Shown piece by piece: positions 35,125 to 42,411 of a DNA stretch of 64,000 bases (the first letter of the stretch is position 1; every line of letters begins with the position of its first letter). The translations under genes and the position numbers were made by a program. Location of the stretch: assembly GCF_947496195.1 (NCBI RefSeq), contig NZ_CANMBY010000002.1:372001-436000 (forward strand). The letters are read 5' to 3'. Source of the stretch: an uncultured Polaribacter sp. (GTDB lineage: Bacteria > Bacteroidota > Bacteroidia > Flavobacteriales > Flavobacteriaceae). Below the pieces are notes generated by a model, which was given only the letters and a program-made list of their open reading frames with translations, had not been told where the DNA came from and searched no databases.

Positions 35125-35851
35125 ATTTAATAAATTTTAAAGCCTTTTCTAAATCTTCTGGAGTATCTATACCAACAGCTTCAACAGAAGTTTCAACCAT
35201 TTTTATTTTTTTACCAATTTCTTGATATCTAATTGCTTCAATTTTTTCTGCTGCTTCTAAAGGTGTAATTGGTGTATTGTAAAAATCTAACAATGCTTGT
35301 TTTCTAAAAGCATAAACTCCCTTGTGTTTATAATATTTAACGTCTATAGAAGAATCTCTGTGAAACGGAATTACACTTCTAGAAAAATAGATAGCCATAT
35401 TATTTACATCAGTAATTACCTTAACATTATTAGGGTTTTCTATATCCTCTTTATTTGTTATTTGTACTTTTAAAGATGCTAAATCTACCTCTTTTTTAAT
35501 ATCATTTTTAAAAACTTCAATTAATTTAGATAAAGATAATTCATCTATAAAGGGCTCATCTCCTTGAACATTTACAACAATATCTACATCAATATTTTCA
35601 ACGGCTTCAGCTATTCTATCTGAACCACATTCGTGTTCTTTTTTACTCATAATAGCATTACCTCCTGAATTACTTATAGTCTTATAAATAATATCAGAAT
35701 CTGTTACAACATATACTTCAGAAAATAAATTTGTATTAACAGCAGCTTCATAAGTTCTTAAAATAACTGGCTTACCTCCTAAATCTTTCATCAATTTTCC
35801 TGGAAATCTTGAAGCTTGATATCTAGCAGGAATCATTGCAATTATTTTCAT
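35114..35851 (-). CDS. kdsB: 3-deoxy-manno-octulosonate cytidylyltransferase
   Basis: KdsB activates Kdo with CTP to CMP-Kdo for attachment to lipid A (LPS inner core). Length is 245 aa, normal for the family. Visible: the N-terminal nucleotide motif [12 protein letters not shown] at residues 7-18, N-V-Q-G-D-E-P at about 92-98 holding the metal-binding Asp, and the late Y-x-H-x-G-V-Y-A-F-R segment. It is followed by an overlapping HAD phosphatase gene. Upstream (35852-36074) are 223 AT-rich bases without a convincing promoter; TATCTTTA at about 40 bases is the nearest match. Confidence 0.96.
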   Translation of the reverse strand: MKIIAMIPARYQASRFPGKLMKDLGGKPVILRTYEAAVNTNLFSEVYVVTDSDIIYKTISNSGGNAIMSKKEHECGSDRIAEAVENIDVDIVVNVQGDEPFIDELSLSKLIEVFKNDIKKEVDLASLKVQITNKEDIENPNNVKVITDVNNMAIYFSRSVIPFHRDSSIDVKYYKHKGVYAFRKQALLDFYNTPITPLEAAEKIEAIRYQEIGKKIKMVETSVEAVGIDTPEDLEKALKFIKYVQ

Positions 35852-36074
35852 AAATGATTTTTTATTATATGCGTTAAAGATAATATTTATATCTATAATG
35901 CTATTTTTCTAATCACTATTCTAGTTATTTTTAGCATAGTAGCAATTAGATTTCATGTAGTTTATTTTTATTAATCTAGTTTTTATACTAACTAGAAAAA
36001 AATTATTTTATATTCTAGTAGCAATTACTATTCTCTATAATTTAAATGAGAAAAGAAATAGTTTTACTGAACCT

Positions 36075-37052
36075 TTATTTTATAAATACTTCTAATAATT
36101 CTGAAGAATTTTCAGATTCTATTACTAATTCTTTTATACAAGCAGGCACCAAAATAGTTTCGCCCATTTGTAAGCTTTCTTTTTGATTGTTGTAATAAAA
36201 ATCAACTTTACCCTCTACACACATGTAAATTACAAAACTATCTTTATTAGCATGATTAACCTCAACTTTACCATGTATAGGTAATACACTAGTAGTAAAA
36301 TACGGACAAGAAACTATTTCTGTTGATTTGTTTTGTTCTTTTGTATATTTAGTATCATAAGATTCTTGTGCAGAATAATCAATAGCGTCTAAGGCCTCTT
36401 CTGTATGTAACTCTCTAAAAGTTCCATCTGGGTTTGGTCTATCCCAATCATAAACTCTATAAGTAATATCTGATGTTTGCTGAATTTCAGCTAAAAGAAC
36501 CCCTGCTCCTATAGCATGCACTCTTCCTGTTGGAATAAAATATACATCTCCTTTGTTAACCTCATCTATATTTAAAATATCTGTTAACGATTTATTTTCT
36601 AGATGATGTAAATATTCTTCTGGTGTAACTTCTTTTTTAAAGCCTACAATTAAATTAGCTTTTTCATCTGCTTGCATAACATACCACATTTCTGTTTTAC
36701 CAAAAGAATTGTGTCTTTTTTTAGCCAAATCATCATGAGGATGCAATTGAATACTTAATGCTTTTTTTGCATCTATGAATTTTATTAAAAGAGGAAATTT
36801 ATCTCCAAAATGATTATAAATTTTTGAACCCATTAATACTGATTTATAATCAGATATTAATGATTTTAAGTCTTTGCCTTTTAAATCACCATTTACAACA
36901 ATAGAAGTATCACCCTCAACATCAGACAGTTCCCAACTCTCACCTATATCCTTTCTGTTTGACTTTTTATGAAGTGTTTTTATTAATTTTTCTCCTCCCC
37001 AAACTTTGTCTTTTAGTATAGGTTCGAATTTCAGTAATTGATTAATTTCCAT
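36075..37052 (-). CDS. manA: Mannose-6-phosphate isomerase, class I
   Basis: A zinc-dependent type I phosphomannose isomerase that converts fructose 6-phosphate and mannose 6-phosphate, feeding GDP-mannose and polysaccharide synthesis. 325 aa, the short Bacillus/Bacteroidota form. Metal and active-site motifs: Q-L-H-P-H-D at about 102-107 (Gln and His ligands), K-T-E-M-W-Y-V at about 118 (Glu ligand), and G-R-V-H-A-I-G-A-G with the late His ligand and Y-R-V-Y-D-W-D-R near 205. The C-terminal cupin ends in E-V-F-I-K. It is divergent from the 64-aa EF-hand-like gene; the region between holds repeated ACTAAT/ATTAGT arms. Confidence 0.93.
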   Translation of the reverse strand: MEINQLLKFEPILKDKVWGGEKLIKTLHKKSNRKDIGESWELSDVEGDTSIVVNGDLKGKDLKSLISDYKSVLMGSKIYNHFGDKFPLLIKFIDAKKALSIQLHPHDDLAKKRHNSFGKTEMWYVMQADEKANLIVGFKKEVTPEEYLHHLENKSLTDILNIDEVNKGDVYFIPTGRVHAIGAGVLLAEIQQTSDITYRVYDWDRPNPDGTFRELHTEEALDAIDYSAQESYDTKYTKEQNKSTEIVSCPYFTTSVLPIHGKVEVNHANKDSFVIYMCVEGKVDFYYNNQKESLQMGETILVPACIKELVIESENSSELLEVFIK

Positions 37053-37080
37053 AAGGCAACAATTGTTTATAAATTTAAAT

Positions 37081-37119
37081 CACTAATAAAACTAATGTAT
37101 TTATTAATGATCATTAGTG
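37081..37119. promoter_or_regulatory. Inverted ACTAAT/ATTAGT repeats between divergent manA and the 64-aa gene
   Basis: CACTAAT (37081-37087) pairs with ATTAGTG (37113-37119), and ACTAATG (37091-37097) pairs with CATTAGT (37112-37118). The 10-bp palindrome AATGATCATT is at 37106-37115. Such clustering between divergent genes suggests an operator, but the AT-rich context allows chance. Confidence 0.35.
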
Positions 37120-37181
37120 TAACGTTTTACATACATTTACTACAAATATAAGTAAATAGATAATTTAACATTAATAGAACT

Positions 37182-37376
37182 ATGGGTATATTTTGGGATT
37201 TAATTCAACAAAGTGAAATTCAAGAACAAAGCAAAAAAGCTAAAAATTTAGAGGAAAGAGTTTTAATATTAGAGAAAGAATTATCAGAAACTAAAACAGT
37301 TCTTAAAAAGACACTTATGGCTCTTGAAAGCTATTTAGAAAAAGATATTGATGGTGATGGAAAAACAGGTTTTTAG
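37182..37376 (+). CDS. Small coiled-coil protein with EF-hand-like C-terminal loop (64 aa)
   Basis: A 64-aa protein. Residues about 10-55 form a coiled coil (N-L-E-E-R-V-L-I-L-E-K-E-L, T-K-T-V-L-K-K-T-L). The last ten residues read D-I-D-G-D-G-K-T-G-F, a D-x-D-x-D-G calcium-loop consensus without the flanking helices of a full EF-hand. The N-terminus M-G-I-F-W-D-L-I-Q-Q is conserved, as I recall, in small Bacteroidota proteins of this type. No signal peptide, so it is cytoplasmic or membrane-peripheral. A 33-aa membrane peptide gene follows after 49 bases. Function unknown. Confidence 0.75.
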   Translation: MGIFWDLIQQSEIQEQSKKAKNLEERVLILEKELSETKTVLKKTLMALESYLEKDIDGDGKTGF

Positions 37377-37425
37377 TTTCTAAAAAAAAATCTTAAATAC
37401 AGTAAAAATAATTAACTAAGACAAT

Positions 37426-37527
37426 ATGGACGGATTTAACATAATTATGATAATTGCAATAATATTGTTTGCAAGACTTGGAATTCGTTTAATTATTGGG
37501 TACAAAAAAAGTAAAAAGAAAGATTAA
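37426..37527 (+). CDS. Small single-pass membrane peptide (33 aa)
   Basis: A 33-aa ORF: an N-terminal D-G-F, a single hydrophobic helix rich in Ile (I-I-M-I-I-A-I-I-L-F-A) and a basic tail Y-K-K-S-K-K-K-D. The topology fits a small inner-membrane protein with its basic end in the cytoplasm. It has an ATG and an A-rich leader, and sits 49 bases after the 64-aa gene on the same strand. No homologue is recalled with certainty; the coding call rests on the membrane-peptide composition. Confidence 0.5.
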   Translation: MDGFNIIMIIAIILFARLGIRLIIGYKKSKKKD

Positions 37528-37626
37528 GGTTATTTTTAAATAATATCAATACTTTACTTGATTTTTTAACATTATTTAAAATGCATTTTTGGTTATATTT
37601 ACACCATCTATTTATTGGGGGATAAA

Positions 37627-38544
37627 GTGATAAAGAAACAACTTTTTACTAGCATATTTTTTCTTTTATTTTTGCACAGTTTCGCTGTACAAAGAACATT
37701 ATATGTAGATGGTTTTAATAATATTCTTGGTAGCCCAATGAAAGAAGATAAGCTACTTAAGTTTGCTGAAAGAAATAGTTTTAATACTCTAATTCTATAT
37801 CAATTAAATAAAGTAGATAAAAGATTCCCTTTAACTGACCCAATAAAAAATAGCACTTTAGCTAAATTTATCTCAAAAGCTAGGCTTAAATTCGGTATTC
37901 CAAATATTGGCGCTTCTGGTGAAGCTGCTTCTTTTTTTATAAATAAAATTGATATTTATAATAAATCTAGAAAAAAACGAGAAGAAAAGTTTGATATTTA
38001 TAATTTAGAATATGAATACTGGTCTTCTAAAGCATCTGGTATAGATGGTTATTATTGCATTAATTATTTAGAAGAAAACATGATTCCTTGTGGAAGAGAA
38101 GGTTCTTTTAAGTTTTTTATCGACAATTTAAAAGATTTGAAAAAATTAACTTCTAACAGTAAACATAAAGTAGAAGTTGAAGCTTATGCATCTTTTTACA
38201 CCCCTAACGAAATAAAAGAAATCATAAAAAACTGTGATAGATTATCAATAAGAGCTTTTGGTAAAAATCCTAAATTAAGTTATTCTTCAGCTAGAAGAAA
38301 TTTAGATTATTTGTTAAAAACAAAATCCAAAATAAAAACTTCAATTTTATTTTCTACGACAATGTCTAATCTTGGACGTTGGTTAAAGTTCGATTCCTTA
38401 GACAAAGGTGAATCTCTTTTTATTAGAGAAATGAATATAGATAACTCACTCATTGAAAAAAATGTAAACATAAAAAGTTTCAGTTATCATGTTTATTCTG
38501 ATCTAGAAAAATCTTTAAGTTATTACTCTTATAGAAAAAACTAG
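37627..38544 (+). CDS. Secreted protein of a three-copy paralogous family, copy 1
   Basis: A 305-aa exported protein of unknown function. The frame opens at a TTG (37615), but the GTG at 37627 gives the clean signal peptide M-I-K-K-Q-L-F-T-S-I and is preferred. The mature part starts R-T-L-Y-V-D-G-F near residue 23. Landmarks shared with the next two genes: I-G-A-S-G-E at 94-99, Y-N-L-E-Y-E-Y-W at 125-132, a conserved Cys pair (Cys144 in G-Y-Y-C and Cys155 in P-C-G-R-E-G) and V-E-A-Y at 184-187. Alternating strands and helices suggest a TIM-barrel-like fold, with the Glu residues of E-Y-E and V-E-A as possible active-site acids. No T9SS sorting domain, so it is probably periplasmic. Copy 1 has diverged most (R-W-L-K-F versus G-W-L-K-F in copy 2). 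Confidence 0.82.
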   Translation: MIKKQLFTSIFFLLFLHSFAVQRTLYVDGFNNILGSPMKEDKLLKFAERNSFNTLILYQLNKVDKRFPLTDPIKNSTLAKFISKARLKFGIPNIGASGEAASFFINKIDIYNKSRKKREEKFDIYNLEYEYWSSKASGIDGYYCINYLEENMIPCGREGSFKFFIDNLKDLKKLTSNSKHKVEVEAYASFYTPNEIKEIIKNCDRLSIRAFGKNPKLSYSSARRNLDYLLKTKSKIKTSILFSTTMSNLGRWLKFDSLDKGESLFIREMNIDNSLIEKNVNIKSFSYHVYSDLEKSLSYYSYRKN

Positions 38545-38646
38545 AACGTTTTTTTTGAATAAATTTTTTAAAGAAATCTGTTTTTTATCGATTTATTATT
38601 TTTTTTATACTTTTACTATAACTTTTAACCCCTTAACCCCTATAAA

Positions 38647-39621
38647 ATGAAAAGGATAACCCCAGCAATCCTAGTCATAATGCTATGTGCTATTTTTAAA
38701 ACATATAGCTCAGAGAGAATTCTTTATGTAGACCAGTTCTACTCTATATTAGGCAACCAAGCCAAAGAAAATGACTTATTAAACTTTACAATTTCTAACG
38801 GATTTAATAAAATTATCTTATACGATTTACATAAGGTAAATAGAGATTATCCGCTTGCTGACGCAACAAAAAATGGTATACTAGCTAAATTTATATACAA
38901 AGCCAAAAAGAGCTTTGGTATTAAGGAAGTAGGAGGCTCAGGAGAAAGTGGTGAATTCTTTATAAAAGCAATTCATGCTTACAATGAGTCTAGAAAAATA
39001 TCAGCAGAAAAATTTGATTCCTATAATTTAGAATATGAATATTGGAAAGAAGATGACTCTAAAGATGGAGGTTATTATTGCGAAAATTATCTAAAAAATA
39101 ATGGTAAATCTTGTGATAGAAATGGAACTTTTAGTTTCTTTTTAAAATCATTACAAACCATGAGAACTTTAGCTGATAAAAACAATCATCCTGTTAAAGT
39201 TGAAGCTTATGTTGGAAAGTTTAAAAAACACGAAATTCAGAAAATATCTAATTATGTAGATAGATTATTGGTTCATGTTTATGTAAGAAACCCTAAAAGT
39301 GGTTTTAATTATGCAAATAAAAGGTTACAGTATTTATCAGAAGTAAAAAACAAACCTAAAGTTTCTATAATATATTCTTCAGAAACGCTTTTTATGGGAG
39401 GTTGGTTAAAATTTAACTCATTAAAAAAAGGAGAAGAAATATTTGTAGATACTATGAAAAATAGAGATAGACACTTATTATCTAAAATTAATTTTACAAA
39501 TTTTACTTATTATAACTATAACCAATTATCTAAATCTTTAAAATATTACAAAAAATTATCAGCTTTAGCTTTTAATAAAAACAAAAAAGAAAATCAAGAT
39601 TTTACATTAGCCTCTAGGTAG
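38647..39621 (+). CDS. Secreted protein of a three-copy paralogous family, copy 2
   Basis: A 324-aa paralogue of the preceding gene. The signal peptide covers about the first 22 residues, to T-Y-S-S. All family landmarks are kept: R-I-L-Y-V-D, the G-G-S-G-E variant of the G-A-S-G-E loop, Y-N-L-E-Y-E-Y-W, G-Y-Y-C with S-C-D-R-N-G, K-V-E-A-Y-V-G, Y-V-D-R-L and M-G-G-W-L-K-F. The C-terminus is extended by about 20 residues (K-N-K-K-E-N-Q-D). It is separated from copies 1 and 3 by AT-rich spacers of 102 and 87 bases without terminators. Function unknown; a hydrolase-like barrel is conceivable. Confidence 0.82.
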   Translation: MKRITPAILVIMLCAIFKTYSSERILYVDQFYSILGNQAKENDLLNFTISNGFNKIILYDLHKVNRDYPLADATKNGILAKFIYKAKKSFGIKEVGGSGESGEFFIKAIHAYNESRKISAEKFDSYNLEYEYWKEDDSKDGGYYCENYLKNNGKSCDRNGTFSFFLKSLQTMRTLADKNNHPVKVEAYVGKFKKHEIQKISNYVDRLLVHVYVRNPKSGFNYANKRLQYLSEVKNKPKVSIIYSSETLFMGGWLKFNSLKKGEEIFVDTMKNRDRHLLSKINFTNFTYYNYNQLSKSLKYYKKLSALAFNKNKKENQDFTLASR

Positions 39622-39708
39622 TTTTTGATATTAAAATGTTAAATAATAATTAAAATAAAACAAAAATAATTTTTAATATATTATATTTATATCAAATTCT
39701 CCCAGTTT

Positions 39709-40623
39709 ATGAAGAAGTTATTGTACTTTATAATCTTTGTTAGTACCATAAATTCTTACGGTCTACAAAGAATTTTATATGTTGATGGTTTTATAGATAT
39801 CTTAGGAAATAAAGCTGAAGAAAACGAATTACTTACTCTTGCAAGCGAAAACAATTTTAAAAGTTTAATACTTTACGATTTAGATAAAATCGATAAAAAA
39901 TTATTTCATTTAGCAGACTCAACTAAAAACAATGATTTAATCAATTTTATAAAAAAAGCAAAAACAGTTTATAAAATAAAAGAAATTGGTGCTTCTGGTG
40001 AAAATGGAGGTTTTTTTATTAATGAAATAGATGTTTATAATAAAACTAGAAAAGACCCTTTAGAGAGGTTTGATGTTTACAATTTAGAGTATGAATATTG
40101 GAAAACTACCAAATCTGATTTGGGTGGGTATTATTGTGAAACTTATTTAAGAAAAAACGGTATTCCTTGTACAAGAGAAGGTAGTTATAAATACTATTTA
40201 GAAACACTATCTATAATGAATTGTCTCGCAAAAGAAAGCGATACTCCAATAAAAGTTGAGGCATACATAGGAAAATATCAGAATAAAGAAATTAAACATA
40301 TAACGAATAATGTTGACAGGCTTTTAATAAGTTCTTATGAATCTTCTCCTAAAAAAGCATTTAAAAACATAAAAAATAGATTAAATATTTTTATTAGAAA
40401 TAACGCTAAAATAGAACTTTCTATAATTTTGTCATCAGAAGTAAGATATATGGGTGGCTTTCTAAAATATAGCTCTTTAGATGAAGCAGAAAATGAACTT
40501 TTAAGCTATTTAAATATAGACCAAAATAAATTAAATTTTACTGGCTTTACTTACTATAATTATAGCTATTTAAAGAAAAGTTTAGACTTTTTTAATTTTA
40601 GAAAAACGGGTGTTAGAAGATAA
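39709..40623 (+). CDS. Secreted protein of a three-copy paralogous family, copy 3
   Basis: A 304-aa paralogue. The signal peptide is M-K-K-L-L-Y-F-I-I-F-V-S-T-I-N-S-Y-G. The mature part has R-I-L-Y-V-D-G-F, I-G-A-S-G-E-N-G-G, Y-N-L-E-Y-E-Y-W, G-Y-Y-C with P-C-T-R-E-G, K-V-E-A-Y-I-G, N-V-D-R-L and M-G-G-F-L-K-Y. The region L-D-I-F-N-K of the other copies is shortened and the C-terminus ends F-R-K-T-G-V-R-R. It ends 2 bases from the stop of convergent queD, with no terminator. Conservation of the same acids and Cys pair in all three copies argues that each is functional. Confidence 0.82.
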   Translation: MKKLLYFIIFVSTINSYGLQRILYVDGFIDILGNKAEENELLTLASENNFKSLILYDLDKIDKKLFHLADSTKNNDLINFIKKAKTVYKIKEIGASGENGGFFINEIDVYNKTRKDPLERFDVYNLEYEYWKTTKSDLGGYYCETYLRKNGIPCTREGSYKYYLETLSIMNCLAKESDTPIKVEAYIGKYQNKEIKHITNNVDRLLISSYESSPKKAFKNIKNRLNIFIRNNAKIELSIILSSEVRYMGGFLKYSSLDEAENELLSYLNIDQNKLNFTGFTYYNYSYLKKSLDFFNFRKTGVRR

Positions 40624-40625
40624 GT

Positions 40626-41042
40626 TTAATGATCTCCAGAATAACTAACAAAATTCCTTGGAGTTTCATACAGAGTAACTTTTAAATCTAAATTGTCTGG
40701 TAAGTGTTTTCTTAATTTATCATAAGTTACTACACAAATATTTTCAGCTGTTGGGTTTAGTTCTTTAAATTCAGGCACTTCAATATTTAAATTTTTATGA
40801 TCAAAACAATCTTCAATCTCAGATTTAATAATATCTTTTAATTTACCTAAATCATAAACATAACCAGTTTCAGCATTAATTTCGCCAGTTAAAGAAACAA
40901 TTAATTCGTAGTTATGACCATGAAAGTTTGGGTTACTACACTTACTAAAAACTTCAAAGTTTTTTTCATCAGACCAATCTTTTCTATAAAGTCTATGAGC
41001 TGCATTAAAATGTGCTTTTCTATGAACTGTAACTTTAGGCAT
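40626..41042 (-). CDS. queD: 6-carboxytetrahydropterin synthase (QueD/PTPS family)
   Basis: A 138-aa enzyme that converts dihydroneopterin triphosphate to 6-carboxytetrahydropterin in queuosine precursor synthesis. Zinc ligands are visible as His in F-N-A-A-H-R-L near residue 16 and the pair in F-H-G-H-N-Y near 42. The catalytic Cys lies in F-S-K-C-S-N-P, just before the zinc pair. F-D-H-K-N-L and the late V-T-L-Y-E-T-P also match the family. Length is typical. Its start overlaps the end of idi by 8 bases, so they form a two-gene operon although the pathways differ. Confidence 0.93.
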   Translation of the reverse strand: MPKVTVHRKAHFNAAHRLYRKDWSDEKNFEVFSKCSNPNFHGHNYELIVSLTGEINAETGYVYDLGKLKDIIKSEIEDCFDHKNLNIEVPEFKELNPTAENICVVTYDKLRKHLPDNLDLKVTLYETPRNFVSYSGDH

Positions 41043-41553
41043 TTTTTAGTTTTTTATAAGATTCTTTAAAAATAATTTTAAACCACTCTGTATAAATATC
41101 AGGATTGTTTTCTATGTCGTTTTTAACATCTTCTAACAACATCCATTTATAGCTTTCTACTTCCTCTTTATTAATATTAGGTTCACCATCAAAATCACCA
41201 ACCATAACATGATCTAATTCGTGTTCTGTTAAACCATTTTCAAACGGAGCTTTGTAAATAAAAGAAAATACTTCTTTTAACTCTGTTGTAAAACCCATTT
41301 CTTCTTGTAATCTTCTCTTACCAGCTTCTATATTAGTTTCTCCTTCTCTTTGGTGAGAACAACAAGTATTGGTCCATAACAAAGGCGAATGATATTTATG
41401 AGCTGCTCTTTGTTGCAATAATAATTCTCCTTTATTATTAAACGTAAAAACAGAAAAAGCTCTATGCAAAACTGCCTTTTCATGAGCTTCCATTTTAGGC
41501 ATTAAACCTATTTGGTTATCATTTTTATCAACTAAAACTACAAGTTCTTCCAT
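41035..41553 (-). CDS. idi: Isopentenyl-diphosphate delta-isomerase, type I
   Basis: A 172-aa Nudix-fold isomerase interconverting isopentenyl and dimethylallyl diphosphate for isoprenoid synthesis. The frame opens at a TTG (41562), but the ATG at 41553 (M-E-E-L-V-V-L-V-D-K) is preferred. Signature: the catalytic Cys in T-N-T-C-C-S-H at about residue 62, the Nudix-like G-E-T-N-I-E-A-G-K-R-R-L-Q-E-E, and E-x-E-L-D-H-V-M with the catalytic Glu. The usual Pro after C-C-S-H is Gln here, a mild substitution. A perfect TATCTTTG box ends only 6 bases before this ATG, so the transcript may be almost leaderless. Confidence 0.94.
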   Translation of the reverse strand: MEELVVLVDKNDNQIGLMPKMEAHEKAVLHRAFSVFTFNNKGELLLQQRAAHKYHSPLLWTNTCCSHQREGETNIEAGKRRLQEEMGFTTELKEVFSFIYKAPFENGLTEHELDHVMVGDFDGEPNINKEEVESYKWMLLEDVKNDIENNPDIYTEWFKIIFKESYKKLKNA

Positions 41554-41559
41554 AAGTTG

Positions 41560-41567
41560 CAAAGATA
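41560..41567 (-). promoter_or_regulatory. Putative -7 element of idi-queD, immediately before the ATG
   Basis: Reads TATCTTTG on the minus strand, the strongest form of the box, with 6 bases between it and the idi ATG. No -33 TTG at the expected distance. Confidence 0.5.
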
Positions 41568-41615
41568 TAGAATCATTTACCTTTAAAACTTAAAATTTTT
41601 ATAAAACCATTTGTT

Positions 41616-41646
41616 TTGTTTGCTTTTGTTTTGATGGCTATCTTTG
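41616..41646 (+). promoter_or_regulatory. Bipartite promoter of the lipoprotein cyclophilin gene
   Basis: TTG (41616-41618), a 20-base spacer, then TATCTTTG (41639-41646). The GTG start follows 25 bases later. Confidence 0.7.
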
Positions 41647-41671
41647 AAACCTATTCAAATAAATACTAAGC

Positions 41672-42367
41672 GTGAAATTTTTTAGTAAAGCAATACTACT
41701 ATCTTTTATTATTCTTTGTTCTTGTCATCAAAAAGAAAAGCAGAAACAGAAAATACAACCTCAAATAACAGAAAAAAACATAAAAAAAGTTAAAGAAAAA
41801 GAGGTTGAAAAATCTTGGGATAGTTTAAACAGTTCTAATGTTGAAGCTTTTTTAACTGAATATGGTAAACAAAACCCAGAAACAAAAGTTATTATAAAAA
41901 CAAAATTTGGCAATATAAAATTACGTTTATACGAAGATGTGCCAATACATAGAGCTAACTTTATATTTCTCACTAAAATTGGTTATTTTAATACAACAGT
42001 TATCTACAGAGTAGCAAAAAATTTTGTAATTCAAGGAGGTAATTCAGATAATTGGTATACTCAAAAACAAAGAAGAAAGTATGGTAATTATTTAATGCAG
42101 CCAGAATTTAAAAAGCATAGAACACATAAATATGGAGCATTAGCAGCTGCTAGAGAATGGGAAAACAATCCAGATAAACTATCTAGTCCTTTCGAGTTTT
42201 ATATGGTTCATAAAAGAAGTGGAGCTCATCATTTAGATGGTGAACACACTGTTTTTGGTGAAGTAATTTCTGGATTTGATACAATGGATAAGATTTCTAG
42301 AGTTAAAGTAGGTGTAGATGAATGGCCTGTTGATGACATACCAATTACTATAGAAATTTTAGATTGA
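41672..42367 (+). CDS. Cyclophilin-type peptidyl-prolyl isomerase lipoprotein
   Basis: A 231-aa envelope PPIase that catalyses cis/trans isomerisation of prolyl bonds during folding of exported proteins. The start codon is GTG at 41672. The N-terminus M-K-F-F-S-K-A-I-L-L-S-F-I-I-L-C-S-C ends in a lipobox-like L-C-S-C (Cys at residue 18). It is followed by a Lys/Glu-rich linker and the cyclophilin domain from about residue 70: V-I-I-K-T-K-F-G-N-I-K-L, active-site V-I-Y-R-V with F-V-I-Q-G-G, and H-T-V-F-G-E-V. The usual F-H-R-V is Y-R-V here. Its stop overlaps the -33 element of the prfC promoter. Confidence 0.92.
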   Translation: MKFFSKAILLSFIILCSCHQKEKQKQKIQPQITEKNIKKVKEKEVEKSWDSLNSSNVEAFLTEYGKQNPETKVIIKTKFGNIKLRLYEDVPIHRANFIFLTKIGYFNTTVIYRVAKNFVIQGGNSDNWYTQKQRRKYGNYLMQPEFKKHRTHKYGALAAAREWENNPDKLSSPFEFYMVHKRSGAHHLDGEHTVFGEVISGFDTMDKISRVKVGVDEWPVDDIPITIEILD

Positions 42368-42394
42368 TAATTGTCTTTGTAAAACCTATCTTTG
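42364..42394 (+). promoter_or_regulatory. Bipartite promoter of prfC
   Basis: TTG (42364-42366, overlapping the preceding stop codon), a 20-base spacer, then TATCTTTG (42387-42394). The ATG is 17 bases further. Confidence 0.7.
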
Positions 42395-42411
42395 CACCTC
42401 AAATTTTGTAA

